A stretch of 64,000 nt of DNA from Thermoplasmatales archaeon (GTDB lineage: Archaea; Thermoplasmatota; Thermoplasmata; Thermoplasmatales; Thermoplasmataceae). Every line of letters starts with the position of its first letter. The first letter of the stretch is position 1. The notes beneath the pieces were generated by a model that was not told where the DNA came from, searched no databases, and saw only the letters and a list, made by a program, of their open reading frames with translations. The translations under genes and the position numbers were made by a program. The stretch lies in the NCBI GenBank assembly GCA_016806715.1, contig CP060531.1, positions 124,001-188,000 on the forward strand, read 5' to 3'. Below, one piece after another: positions 25,182-33,826 of the stretch.

Positions 25182-26194
25182 TACTCACCTATAAGATCAG
25201 GCACAACAGTGACTTTCTGGAAGAATTAAAAAAGGCTGAGCGAATTGCAGTGTTTGCCATAAAAACTAAAACCATTTCATCTAAAGACGTCAAGCAATTT
25301 GGACTTAAATCAGCTATTTCAAACCAGATACTCAGGAAATATTCCAGAAGCCAGAGAGCAAAGGATGTTCATAATGTAAAATTAACCATACCTGCCCAGG
25401 GGATACATTTTAACCATGAGTACAGGACCATAACCATACCTTCTTTGAAACTCACCTTAAGCTACTATTTCAGGAATGATTTTGAGAAAATAAACCAGAT
25501 TGAACTGGATAATAAATTTGCATACATATCTGTGACCGTACCTGAAAACGCATTGATTGAACCGAAGGGATATATCGGAGTGGACAGAAACACAACAGGC
25601 CACATTGCTGTTACAGGCAATCCGGAAACCGGAAAGGTCATGAAGCTCGGGAAGAAGGCGGAACACACCCACAGGAAATACAAGAATATCAGGAAAAATC
25701 TCCAGAAAAAGGGGAAATACAGGAAGGTGAAAGAAACAAAGGATCGTGAGAGGAAAATCGAGAGGGACATAAACCACAAAGTATCGAAGAAGATAGTGCA
25801 GGAAGCGAAGAATAATGGGATGGGAATCAAGCTCGAATATCTAAAAGGAATAAGGAATGCAAAGTCGAGCAGAAATTTCAGGTACTCCCTGAATAGCTGG
25901 TCATTCCATCGTCTTGAACAGATGATAGAATACAAGGCCAGACTACTTGGAGTGCCTGTGGAACATGTTGATCCGCACAACACTTCAAAGGAGTGTTCAA
26001 GATGCGGACTCGTAGGCCACCGTTCAGGAAAGAGTTTTAAGTGCCCTGATTGCGGGCACGTTGATCATGCCGATGCCAATGCTTCGTTCAACATAGCATT
26101 GCGTCCGGTATTTGAGGAAGGCATGGATCGATTGCATGCAGACAGGGATGCATGCAAGGGGAGCACTGATACCCACAGAGAGGCAACGTTATGA
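25178..26194 (+). CDS. tnpB: TnpB RNA-guided nuclease of IS605 type
   Basis: 338 residues, a compact TnpB. RuvC residues are D136 (GYIGVDRNTTG), E220 (KLEYLKG) and D299 (HADANASFNIA); the zinc finger is C273-x2-C276 ... C289-x2-C292. TnpB proteins cut DNA guided by an omega RNA made from the transposon right end, keeping the element in the genome. All key residues are present, so it may be active. Its guide would read the sequence just after 26240, i.e. the 5' end of the hydrolase-like gene. Confidence 0.9.
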   Translation: MILTYKIRHNSDFLEELKKAERIAVFAIKTKTISSKDVKQFGLKSAISNQILRKYSRSQRAKDVHNVKLTIPAQGIHFNHEYRTITIPSLKLTLSYYFRNDFEKINQIELDNKFAYISVTVPENALIEPKGYIGVDRNTTGHIAVTGNPETGKVMKLGKKAEHTHRKYKNIRKNLQKKGKYRKVKETKDRERKIERDINHKVSKKIVQEAKNNGMGIKLEYLKGIRNAKSSRNFRYSLNSWSFHRLEQMIEYKARLLGVPVEHVDPHNTSKECSRCGLVGHRSGKSFKCPDCGHVDHADANASFNIALRPVFEEGMDRLHADRDACKGSTDTHREATL

Positions 26195-26793
26195 GCGATA
26201 GCGACCTTAGAACCTCCGAAGCTTCAGCGAGGAGAGTATGTCAGATCGCACCTTTGCAGTCTGGAAAGGGTGGAGACGTACTTATCCTGCACGACAGTGC
26301 TAACAATCCCGTTGACCCAGGAAGTCTAGATGTCCTTCGGAAGTTTGACCAGGCCGGCATAAACCTTGTTATTGCAACGTACACTTATGGCAGTCAGGGC
26401 GTGGCACAGCTAAAAGAGATAGCCGGAGCAATATTGGAGATATGCACTAAAGAAGGTCTTGAAAAGACGGTTCTTGCGGGTTATGGAAGATCTGCTACAG
26501 CCATAATATATTCGCTAACAGGCAATGTCAGGGGAATCCTGGGAGCTATTGCCATTCAACCCGATCCTGATGAGGAAGTCTTCTCTAGGCTCTATAGCGT
26601 TGCTGAACCAATCTGGTTTCTCTATTCCCAGGCATCCGGGACTGAAGTGGAACGGGCAATGTTCCGGTATCACGACCTTACGGCAGGGTCACGGCTTTTA
26701 AAGGTAAAAGGCAATGCGAACGATATCTACATAAAGCGTCCATCGCAATTCTTTAGCCTAGTTGAGGATTACATTAATCATGCCGGAACATAA
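26191..26793 (+). CDS. Alpha/beta-hydrolase-like protein, 5' end altered by the IS605 insertion
   Basis: The frame runs from an ATG inside the tnpB stop, but its first ~20 codons cover the transposon right end, so the native start is later; TTG 26254 (LQSGKGGDVLILHDS) is a candidate. The body has a short alpha/beta-hydrolase look: GDVLILHDS, GLEKTVLAGYGRSATAIIYS (G-x-S-x-T instead of G-x-S-x-G), AEPIWFLYS and late KGNANDIYI. Substrate unknown. It overlaps the hotdog thioesterase gene, which suggests one operon that may now be driven by transposon transcription. Confidence 0.55.
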   Translation: MSDSDLRTSEASARRVCQIAPLQSGKGGDVLILHDSANNPVDPGSLDVLRKFDQAGINLVIATYTYGSQGVAQLKEIAGAILEICTKEGLEKTVLAGYGRSATAIIYSLTGNVRGILGAIAIQPDPDEEVFSRLYSVAEPIWFLYSQASGTEVERAMFRYHDLTAGSRLLKVKGNANDIYIKRPSQFFSLVEDYINHAGT

Positions 26794-27190
26794 ATCCACG
26801 GTTGAACTGCAACTCAGGTACGGGGACATGGACACTCTTGGGCATGTCAACAACGCCGTATACCTGACTTACTTCGAACTTGGGAGGATCGATCTCCTGA
26901 AAAAGCACGATCTCCTGAATAACCTGGACGAGATCAATTTTGTCATAGCCAGAGCTGAGATAGATTACAGGAAGGCTATAACACTCTTCTCCAACCCGGT
27001 TCTGGAGACTTACATTGGCAAAACAGGAAATACCAGCGTATCATTTGAACACGTCATTTACGAGAAGGGTTCAGGCGACATTTACTGCGAAGGCAGGACC
27101 GTAGCCGTGTTTCTCCGGAATGGTAAAAAAGAGAACGTTCCGGATGCCATCAGGGCGATATCTAATGGTCACGCCGGAGCCATGCTGTAA
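26780..27190 (+). CDS. Hotdog-fold acyl-CoA thioesterase (YbgC/4HBT type)
   Basis: 136 residues from ATG 26780; an upstream in-frame TTG (26762) adds six residues inside the previous gene and is not needed. LRYGDMDTLGHVNNAVYLTY with the catalytic Asp and the HVNN turn, and the strands FVIARAEIDYRKAITLF, are typical of 4-hydroxybenzoyl-CoA thioesterase-like enzymes, which hydrolyse acyl-CoA. GAGGATT, 11 bases before the ATG, may be the ribosome site. Translationally coupled to the hydrolase-like gene; its end overlaps the convergent CPBP gene by 22 bases. Confidence 0.85.
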   Translation: MPEHKSTVELQLRYGDMDTLGHVNNAVYLTYFELGRIDLLKKHDLLNNLDEINFVIARAEIDYRKAITLFSNPVLETYIGKTGNTSVSFEHVIYEKGSGDIYCEGRTVAVFLRNGKKENVPDAIRAISNGHAGAML

Positions 27191-27807
27191 GGAAGCCATA
27201 TCAGCCATGCCGGGGTAAACGGAATCATGGCCCATAAACTGAAATGAATGGCCATGTCTATGTAGATATTCTTTCTCAGGAAATATATGGATCCGTAAAT
27301 CAGGCCGATGGAAAACATGTCCATGAGGAAGAATTCACTCAAAATTCCCGGGTATCCGGCTGGGTATGTAATCAGGACAATGGAGTAGAAAGCAACGTAC
27401 AAGACTGCCTGAATAATCACGGCCATCCCGCCCCTGAAAATAGGGGCAAGGTAGGTTATGATGACATACCTGAAATTCAGTTCCTCCAGGAGTACCGGAA
27501 CGTACAGTACTACTGCAAGATATGACAGGCTGTCCCGGTAAACTGCGTACAGGTAGAACCACGCAGTTATAACCACAAGGAGAATTATCAGGTCTCTGGA
27601 CAGGATCAATCTGCTCAGATTTTTTTTCAGGTCACCTCTCAGGTATATCAATATCAGGAGGAAAAATGGGGTTAAGCCGAGGTAAAGATAGTAAAGAAAT
27701 TCCTGTCCAATGAGGTAACTGCCGAAGAAGAGGGCGAAAATAATTATCTCAAAGGCTATGAATAATGCGTATCTAAGCCTCACTGCCTGGAACATTACTA
27801 ACTCCAT
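27169..27807 (-). CDS. CPBP-family intramembrane metalloprotease (CAAX-type)
   Basis: 212 residues, about seven membrane helices. The EE-x3-R motif is E108-E109-L-N-F-R113 and a conserved His occurs in IYIDMAIHFSLW. CPBP enzymes are Rce1-related membrane glutamic proteases. It is the last gene of the respiratory cluster and overlaps the CQC membrane protein by ~35 bases, so it may be expressed with oxidase genes. Substrate unknown. Confidence 0.75.
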   Translation of the reverse strand: MELVMFQAVRLRYALFIAFEIIIFALFFGSYLIGQEFLYYLYLGLTPFFLLILIYLRGDLKKNLSRLILSRDLIILLVVITAWFYLYAVYRDSLSYLAVVLYVPVLLEELNFRYVIITYLAPIFRGGMAVIIQAVLYVAFYSIVLITYPAGYPGILSEFFLMDMFSIGLIYGSIYFLRKNIYIDMAIHFSLWAMIPFTPAWLIWLPYSMAPA

Positions 27808-29233
27808 ATGAATTAAGGCTTACATTTGTTGCGATCCACATCAGGGGGAGAGCAACAACCCAGATTGCGATGCTAAGGGTAGTCTGCCCGGATATTCCGG
27901 AAAGTCCCCTCCAGATTACTATGTTGCTCTCCACAGAAAGGTAGAAAAGTACTATTGCAAACATGCTGAACATCATCGTTACGAATTCCAGATAAACCTG
28001 CCTTCCTTTGCTGTTAAGGCTTCCGTATACATATCCTGTGATTATGCCCGATACCACTGAGGAAAGGGTCATGACGGCAAACCAGAAAGAATAACTGTAG
28101 GCGTAAACAGTGATGACGGGAATGAACCAGACAAACATCATCCCGAATGATAGCAGGGTCAGGCCATATAACAGTGCTCTATGCATTTCGGAAAAGTGCC
28201 CAATTCTTGAGATTATCAATGCAAGAACCAATCCCTCAACGAACATAACCATGTCAATTGCGACAAAGAAGAAGATATTTCTTACAAGCCCAAGATAGAT
28301 TCCAAGTGTTTCTATGAATGGTACCGAGACAAGGAACAAAGCTGAAATGGCATAAATTAACCGGTCTCTTCTGAGTATCTCTCCAAGGCGCACCAACCTT
28401 ATTCTCCTTCCGCGAATGTAAAAAAAGAAGAGGAACACATTTGTCAATGCCAGTAGCGTTATACTCTCAAGTATAAGGGGAATTATAGCTATTGACAGTA
28501 GGAGCGTGACCGCAGTGGGAAATGCTGCCGCTATCCCTTCACACTGGCAACTGAGAACGGAAAGCGCACCTGAGAGTGAGCTGCTTACCGCACTTCCAGA
28601 GGCATTTTTCTTTACATGCCTGAATATGAGTGTGTAATTCTCCGTGAGGATTGCGGCCAGTCCTGTGAAAAGGAGAAGAGCCTGGAAACTGAGCGTAAAG
28701 ACAAACAGGCGGGTATACGCAACAATAGCACCAGAGAAAAATGCGGGAACCCCAGCAGGGCTCTCATCATCATATATTGAGCCAATATAAACGGGCGTTG
28801 GCAGGCCGGGGGAGTAGGTGATTCTTATTAGCCCGGAAAGATAGAACATGAGGAAAGTGACTGAATAGAAGACTGCAAGTTTGTAGATTGAAATTCTTCC
28901 CGAGTAGAAATGTCGGGAAAAAATGTATATATTCAGGATCAGTGAAATTAGCAGGAATATGTCAACATCAGGGGCCCAGATAAGAGAAATGGAAAAAAGT
29001 GCGTAATAAGAAATTGTTATGAGTGAAAGATAGAACTGCAGGGATGATAGCTTAGGATTGTATATGGATAGTATGAACGGGAATATTATTGCCGGAATAA
29101 AAATAATCCCTGATTCAGTGAGCACAATGTTTTCATAGATAACAGACTTTGTCAGCAGGCCGAATGCCAGAAATGTAACTGTAGAACCCGCAGAAAGGAG
29201 GGAAAGTACCAGTATGTCGATTCTGACTTTCAT
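27773..29233 (-). CDS. Polytopic membrane protein with CQC motif, next to heme O synthase
   Basis: 486 residues and about 14 predicted membrane helices. A short polar segment contains SVLSCQCEGIAAAFPTAVT, with a Cys-Gln-Cys pair that could bind copper or heme. No transporter signature is recognised. It overlaps ctaB by four bases (ATGA) and precedes the CPBP gene, so it is part of the oxidase cluster. A role in oxidase assembly or copper delivery is inferred from position and the CQC pair only. Confidence 0.6.
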   Translation of the reverse strand: MKVRIDILVLSLLSAGSTVTFLAFGLLTKSVIYENIVLTESGIIFIPAIIFPFILSIYNPKLSSLQFYLSLITISYYALFSISLIWAPDVDIFLLISLILNIYIFSRHFYSGRISIYKLAVFYSVTFLMFYLSGLIRITYSPGLPTPVYIGSIYDDESPAGVPAFFSGAIVAYTRLFVFTLSFQALLLFTGLAAILTENYTLIFRHVKKNASGSAVSSSLSGALSVLSCQCEGIAAAFPTAVTLLLSIAIIPLILESITLLALTNVFLFFFYIRGRRIRLVRLGEILRRDRLIYAISALFLVSVPFIETLGIYLGLVRNIFFFVAIDMVMFVEGLVLALIISRIGHFSEMHRALLYGLTLLSFGMMFVWFIPVITVYAYSYSFWFAVMTLSSVVSGIITGYVYGSLNSKGRQVYLEFVTMMFSMFAIVLFYLSVESNIVIWRGLSGISGQTTLSIAIWVVALPLMWIATNVSLNSYGVSNVPGSEA

Positions 29234-30090
29234 ATGAATGCCATCCAGATGGCTATCAAGAGTGCCAGAAGATAGAAATTTGAAGCGTGAAATGCCTTTT
29301 TGAAACCATCAACTGAATAGTTCCTGGTTATTGGAGAGATGACAAAATAGAGCATTATTACATCCATTACAACAGCTATGGGAATATAAAAGCCCCCCAG
29401 GTGAATTGATGTGAAAAACAGGGGGAGCATCGAGTAGACCACCAGTATGATTGTATTTGCCAGTATCCAGTTACCTCCCTTCCTTACGCCTAAAACGGCA
29501 GGGAGCATTGGAACTCCGGCCGCTTTATAATCTTCCGTGTTACCGGTTGCAAGGCTCCAAAAGTGCGTAGGCGTCCACATAAACACAAGCAGCGCCACAA
29601 ATATTGAACTGAGCGACACCGATCCCGTGACCGCCGACCAGCCGGCAAGTGCAGGAAAACTTCCCGCAATGCCGCCTATAACTATATTCCACGTTGTTCT
29701 TCTCTTCAGGAGAATTGTGTAAAGGAAAACATAGCTCAGGAAACCTCCAAGGATGAAGACCATGGTGATTAAGTTCAGGGAAAAGAAAGCAACAGGCATT
29801 GATACAGCAAGCATTACTACTGCAACAGCTGCATACATTCTCCTGTTACTGATGTTTATTATTCTGTTTCGAGAGGATGTCCTCCTCATCTTTGTGTCAA
29901 TGTCAATGTCATAAAGGTTGTTGAAGAGAGACGCTGACATGGACGCGAGGGTCCCTGCAACAAGAAGGGGTATCAGCAGCAGGATATGGGTTCTGGCAAG
30001 AGGGGCAATCAGGAAACCCGTGACCGCAACAATATCGATCAATATTGTTATCTCGGCCTTCGTGATTTTCATGAAGTTATTTATACTCAT
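29230..30090 (-). CDS. ctaB: Protoheme IX farnesyltransferase (heme O synthase)
   Basis: 286 residues, UbiA prenyltransferase fold with ~8 helices. The prenyl-PP site is NNLYDIDIDTKMRRTSSRNR and the second Asp-containing loop is around TGNTEDYKAAGVPMLP. It makes heme O for the heme-copper oxidase encoded upstream. Starts at ATG 30090 directly after GGGTGAAGG; an internal ATG seven codons later is an alternative. The gap to the cupredoxin gene (~130 bases) includes an AT-rich part near 30140-30200 that may be its own promoter. Confidence 0.88.
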   Translation of the reverse strand: MSINNFMKITKAEITILIDIVAVTGFLIAPLARTHILLLIPLLVAGTLASMSASLFNNLYDIDIDTKMRRTSSRNRIINISNRRMYAAVAVVMLAVSMPVAFFSLNLITMVFILGGFLSYVFLYTILLKRRTTWNIVIGGIAGSFPALAGWSAVTGSVSLSSIFVALLVFMWTPTHFWSLATGNTEDYKAAGVPMLPAVLGVRKGGNWILANTIILVVYSMLPLFFTSIHLGGFYIPIAVVMDVIMLYFVISPITRNYSVDGFKKAFHASNFYLLALLIAIWMAFI

Positions 30091-30221
30091 CCTTCACCCA
30101 CTCATCCTTAATTTCTGTCGTGAATTTAACCTTGCTGAATTAGAACACTTATTATATTATCCCTGCCCTATTCGAGTTGATAAAATTTGTGTTTTTACCA
30201 GGTTTTGCATTCTAGTTAGCT

Positions 30222-30929
30222 TCAAAATCTCATCCCTGTAACGGCCTGTACTGCGCCTGAACCTACTATGGAAAGAGCAGGGGTGAGGCAAAGACATGGG
30301 CACAGGTTCAGCAGGGGCAATTTGTCCGTTATTCCTGAAGCTGAGTGTTCTAGATTGCCATAAAGATTTGAGCTCACTCCACTCACTGCCTGGTGTGGAC
30401 TAATTGATACAATTGAGGGATCCTGGTTGATATTGCTGATCACAGACGATGAATTCGCTGCAACTACGTTTATTGTACCTACCATGGTGGTTGGATGAAC
30501 CTGGCACCAGTATGTGTACGTGCCCGGAGTCTGGGCATACCATTCTCCGGTATACTTTGACCCGGGTATCGGGTTTATGGCTCCAATCACAGAATAATAA
30601 GCCGCGAGGTTTTCGCTGGTTCCTTTGGCTATATACAGGTCATGAGGGAGAGTATCCGTCTCTATAACTGTGAACGTAACGACCGTCCCTACAGTATAAT
30701 TCAGCGTGGGATTAACAGGAATTGCGCCATTCGAATTCCCGTAACTTGTGGGGGCGTCCCATCCAGCAGCGTTAGCATATAGCGTGGTGCTATTGGTAAA
30801 AGCCGGATTAGGAGGAATAACCTGCGAAAGCACAGACGTAGGCTGGGGGCTGATTACAAAACCTACGGCTACTGCTATAGCCAGTACAACTATCACTGCA
30901 AATGCAACTCCTCCCTTGTTTCCGCTCAC
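30222..30929 (-). CDS. Type-1 copper protein (cupredoxin), membrane-anchored
   Basis: 235 residues from GTG 30929, supported by GGAGGTAGGT 5 bases upstream. N-terminal signal-anchor VAFAVIVVLAIAVAVGFVIS, then a cupredoxin domain (residues ~60-155) with ligand His in DTLPHDLYIA and the loop WCQVHPTTMVG (C-x2-H-x3-M). Likely carries electrons to the oxidase outside the membrane, like sulfocyanin or rusticyanin. An ~80-residue C-terminal extension ends with NLCPCLCLTPALS, four more cysteines within a hydrophobic patch. It is separated from coxI only by an IS630 insertion. Confidence 0.8.
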   Translation of the reverse strand: MSGNKGGVAFAVIVVLAIAVAVGFVISPQPTSVLSQVIPPNPAFTNSTTLYANAAGWDAPTSYGNSNGAIPVNPTLNYTVGTVVTFTVIETDTLPHDLYIAKGTSENLAAYYSVIGAINPIPGSKYTGEWYAQTPGTYTYWCQVHPTTMVGTINVVAANSSSVISNINQDPSIVSISPHQAVSGVSSNLYGNLEHSASGITDKLPLLNLCPCLCLTPALSIVGSGAVQAVTGMRF

Positions 30930-30987
30930 GGTTACCTACCTCCGGATACAGCGCCGCCAACGGGTTCTGGAAAATCAGGCTCTAGAT

Positions 30988-32194
30988 TAGCGTTCGCTTA
31001 ATTCCTATGCTATTGTGATATCATCCATTTTATACTTCCATCTAAAGATGACAGGAGACTTGTTAATTTCCTGGAAGTACTGATCAATCCTGTCCTTCAG
31101 TTCATCCATGCTTTTTACCCTGATCTCACGGAGCATGGTCCTGGCCAGTTTGCTGAAAAGTGTCTCCACTATGTTGAGCCATGATCCATGCTTTGGAGTG
31201 AAAACAAAGTCAAACCTGTTTGGCACTGTCAGCAGGAATTCCCTTGTTTTCGCCGATGTGTGCACCCTTAGATTATCCAGAATAACCCTTATCCTCTTAT
31301 CTTTGGGATACGACGAATCCAGTTTCTTCAGGAATGCTATGAAATCATTGCTGTTATGTGTTCTGCTCACAGTTTCCGTAACAATACCGGAATGCAGGTC
31401 TATGCCTGCCAGAAGGGACAGGGTGCCCAGCCTCTTATACTCATAATCCCTCGTGGCAGATGGATACTTTCCGGGAACGGGAGGGAGCTCCTCTGATGTC
31501 ATTGATATTGCCTGCATTCCCGGCTTCTCATCGAATGATACGGTTATTGTGTCCTTCAGCTCGGGTATTATGAAACCATTGTTGATCATGTCCACCTCCT
31601 TGTATACGTGCAGTACCGTGGCCATTTTTCCCTCAAAGTCAGGATCCCTCTTTTCCACATAGTACCTGATTTTGTGAGGTTTTATCTCCGCCTCATTGAG
31701 TATTTCGAAGACTGTGGATCTGCTTATATTCTTAAGGGATGACCTGTTCTTCCTTATGTGTCCGGTCAAGAGGGTATAGGGCCAGAGCTCGTCCGGGTAT
31801 CCATGTTCCGCTGGTTTTGTGCATGCAAGGTTAAGGATCCATGACTTATCATCATCTGTAATCGTTCTGGGCTTTCCAGGTCTTGGAAGATCGTTCAGTG
31901 CAGCCTCCATGCCAAATTCCCTCAGCTTTGACAGGCATTTCTTCACCGTATTCTTGTTCATGCCGTTCCTTGCTGCAATCCTGTCGTCGCTGTAATCCTC
32001 AAGATAATCGAGGATTATGGATGCCCTTGTTACTCTCCTCTTTTCCTCCTTCATCGATGACCTGATTCTCCTGAGCTTGTTCAGATCCTCTTCTGAAAGG
32101 TCTGGCTTTGGATATTTTCTCTTAAAAACCATTTATATCGCAAGTATAACGTAAATGAAGATATAAAGATAGACTAGTAATTAAGCGAACGATA
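30988..32194 (-). mobile_element. IS630-family insertion sequence
   Basis: Ends GCGTTCGCTTAATT (30990-31003) and AATTAAGCGAACGA (32179-32192) are inverted repeats with one mismatch. They are flanked by TA on both sides, the usual IS630/Tc1 target duplication. The flanks extend the symmetry: CTAGATTA on the left and TAATCTAG on the right, so the empty site would be the palindrome CTAGATTAATCTAG. The element is 1203 bp with one transposase gene and appears complete. Confidence 0.85.
31005..32132 (-). CDS. IS630-family transposase
   Basis: 375 residues. N-terminal helix-turn-helix (SIILDYLEDYSDDRIAARNG, NTVKKCLSKLREFG) and a Tc1/mariner-like DDE domain with D in VSFDEKPGMQA, D in RIRVILDNLRVH and E in HGSWLNIVETLFSKLAR. 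All three acidic residues are present and the frame is uninterrupted, so it may be active. Promoter and start lie just inside the right terminal repeat. Confidence 0.92.
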   Translation of the reverse strand: MVFKRKYPKPDLSEEDLNKLRRIRSSMKEEKRRVTRASIILDYLEDYSDDRIAARNGMNKNTVKKCLSKLREFGMEAALNDLPRPGKPRTITDDDKSWILNLACTKPAEHGYPDELWPYTLLTGHIRKNRSSLKNISRSTVFEILNEAEIKPHKIRYYVEKRDPDFEGKMATVLHVYKEVDMINNGFIIPELKDTITVSFDEKPGMQAISMTSEELPPVPGKYPSATRDYEYKRLGTLSLLAGIDLHSGIVTETVSRTHNSNDFIAFLKKLDSSYPKDKRIRVILDNLRVHTSAKTREFLLTVPNRFDFVFTPKHGSWLNIVETLFSKLARTMLREIRVKSMDELKDRIDQYFQEINKSPVIFRWKYKMDDITIA

Positions 32195-33826
32195 ATCTAG
32201 TATATTGGAAGTGTCCGTTGACGGAGTTTTCAACCAGCTGCTTGCAATATTATATAAGAATATCAATTGGCCCACCCCTATTATCAGGCCTCCGAGGATA
32301 GCCGTATCCTGAAACGGCTGGAAGAATGGAAAGTAACCGTCAACAGCCCTGGGCATGCCCAGAAAGCCGCCGGTTGTCCAGGCAACTGACATTATAAATG
32401 AGCCTATGGCAGTAAGGGCAAAGTGCCAGCCGGCAAGTCTTTCATTATATTTCCTGCCTCTTGTGAAGGTCGGGAAGAGGACGTAAAAGGCCGCGAACGC
32501 TATGCCGGTTGTTATCCCAAGGAAGATGAAATGGAAGTGTCCGGTAACCCAGTAAGTTCCATGGACAATTTCGTTGACGCCTACGTTGCTCTGCATGACT
32601 CCTGTTATGCCACCTATGATGAAGTCAATTATCCCGTTAATAATGAAAAGCATAGGAGTCGTCATTCTTATGCGAGGGGCTGTCCACATTGTTGCTATGT
32701 AATTGAACACTGTTATCGCCGATGGAATTACTATAAAGAATGATGCAGTGCTGAAGAACAGGTCCCATGCAACTCCTAAGCCGGAATTCATAAGGTGGTG
32801 ACCCCATACCAGCATGCTCAATACCAGCAGGAGTCCAAGCCCGAATACTGCAGAGCTATAGCTGTAAACCTTGTTACCTGTGAATGTTGGGAGCATTTCA
32901 TAAATCAGGCCGAAGAACGGAATCACAGGTATATAGACTATAGGGTGACCCCAGAACCAGAATAGAATTGTAAACAGCAGGACATTGCCCGAAGAGGCTG
33001 TGAAGAAAATCGGGTTGAAGAAGTCGTAGAACAGCATCCCAAGAGCTATCATTACTGGTCCTGCTGAAAGCACTGCAAGGATCATGGTGAAGAGGACTGA
33101 CCATGCATATATCGACATGTTCCCCAATTTCACGGATTCGGATCTATCCATAAGGATCATGCGGATTACAACGATACAGATGATCATTATTGCAACAAAT
33201 ATCATCTCAAGACCTATGATCGCGAGCCAGTTGTCTGCGCCGGCACCGCTTAGTGTTCCCTGCAACGCAAGTGGCGGGTAGAAATACCAGCGTGTTGATG
33301 ACCTTGATAACACTATGAATATACCGCCAAGCAACCAGATCCAGTAAGCAAACGACGAATAGCTGCCCATGTTATCGCGCCTGACCTTTATTGCGGTTGG
33401 CAGCAGGTAATAAGCAAGCCCCACTGTGATTCCCATGGCCCACATATAGAGCATCAGTGTGGCGTGCTGGGTCAGAACGATGTCATACTGATCCGGGCTC
33501 AGTACTGATGGGGTAGGGACTGTCAGACTCACCCTGAGGAGAATTCCAAAAGCTCCAGCTATGAAGAAAAATAGCAGGCTTGTAAATATGAACCTTAGCC
33601 CGATACTTTTTGAGTCATTATACAGGAATATGGACCAGTCCGCAAATCGCTGCTTAGTCTTCAGTTGGTCTCTTGCATATGATGCCGGATCAATGTAATC
33701 GTGGCTCTCGGCATCTTCCGCAAGTGCATCTCTTCTGGAACTATATAAATAATAGATAAAAAAGGCAACTACCCCTACCAGGGACATTGCGATGGAGTAT
33801 TCCAGCAGTGTAACGTAAAGCGCCAT
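32174..33826 (-). CDS. Heme-copper oxidase subunit I, B-type (SoxB-like)
   Basis: 550 residues, ~13 helices. Heme and copper ligands are visible: H in LTQHATLMLYMW, GHPIVY with the cross-linked His-Tyr pair, GHHLMNSG, and VTGHFHFIFLG. GHPIVY instead of GHPEVY marks the B family (ba3/SoxB). It reduces O2 at the membrane and pumps protons. The last six codons (YRSLNY) come from the IS630 end; the empty site restores a TAA directly after ILD. It starts in the coxII stop (TAATG overlap), so the two are coupled. Confidence 0.9.
   Translation of the reverse strand: MALYVTLLEYSIAMSLVGVVAFFIYYLYSSRRDALAEDAESHDYIDPASYARDQLKTKQRFADWSIFLYNDSKSIGLRFIFTSLLFFFIAGAFGILLRVSLTVPTPSVLSPDQYDIVLTQHATLMLYMWAMGITVGLAYYLLPTAIKVRRDNMGSYSSFAYWIWLLGGIFIVLSRSSTRWYFYPPLALQGTLSGAGADNWLAIIGLEMIFVAIMIICIVVIRMILMDRSESVKLGNMSIYAWSVLFTMILAVLSAGPVMIALGMLFYDFFNPIFFTASSGNVLLFTILFWFWGHPIVYIPVIPFFGLIYEMLPTFTGNKVYSYSSAVFGLGLLLVLSMLVWGHHLMNSGLGVAWDLFFSTASFFIVIPSAITVFNYIATMWTAPRIRMTTPMLFIINGIIDFIIGGITGVMQSNVGVNEIVHGTYWVTGHFHFIFLGITTGIAFAAFYVLFPTFTRGRKYNERLAGWHFALTAIGSFIMSVAWTTGGFLGMPRAVDGYFPFFQPFQDTAILGGLIIGVGQLIFLYNIASSWLKTPSTDTSNILDYRSLNY

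Larger units (their letters stand above)
24711..26240 (+). mobile_element. IS200/IS605-family element (tnpA + tnpB)
   Basis: Two overlapping genes, a Y1 transposase and a TnpB nuclease, with an AT-rich left flank (24720-24767) and a right-end hairpin CCTC...GAGG at 26213-26232 around GAAGCTTC. The hairpin just after the tnpB stop is the expected place for the omega RNA scaffold and the transposon right end. The left boundary is approximate; the right end is probably near 26235-26245. Confidence 0.65.
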
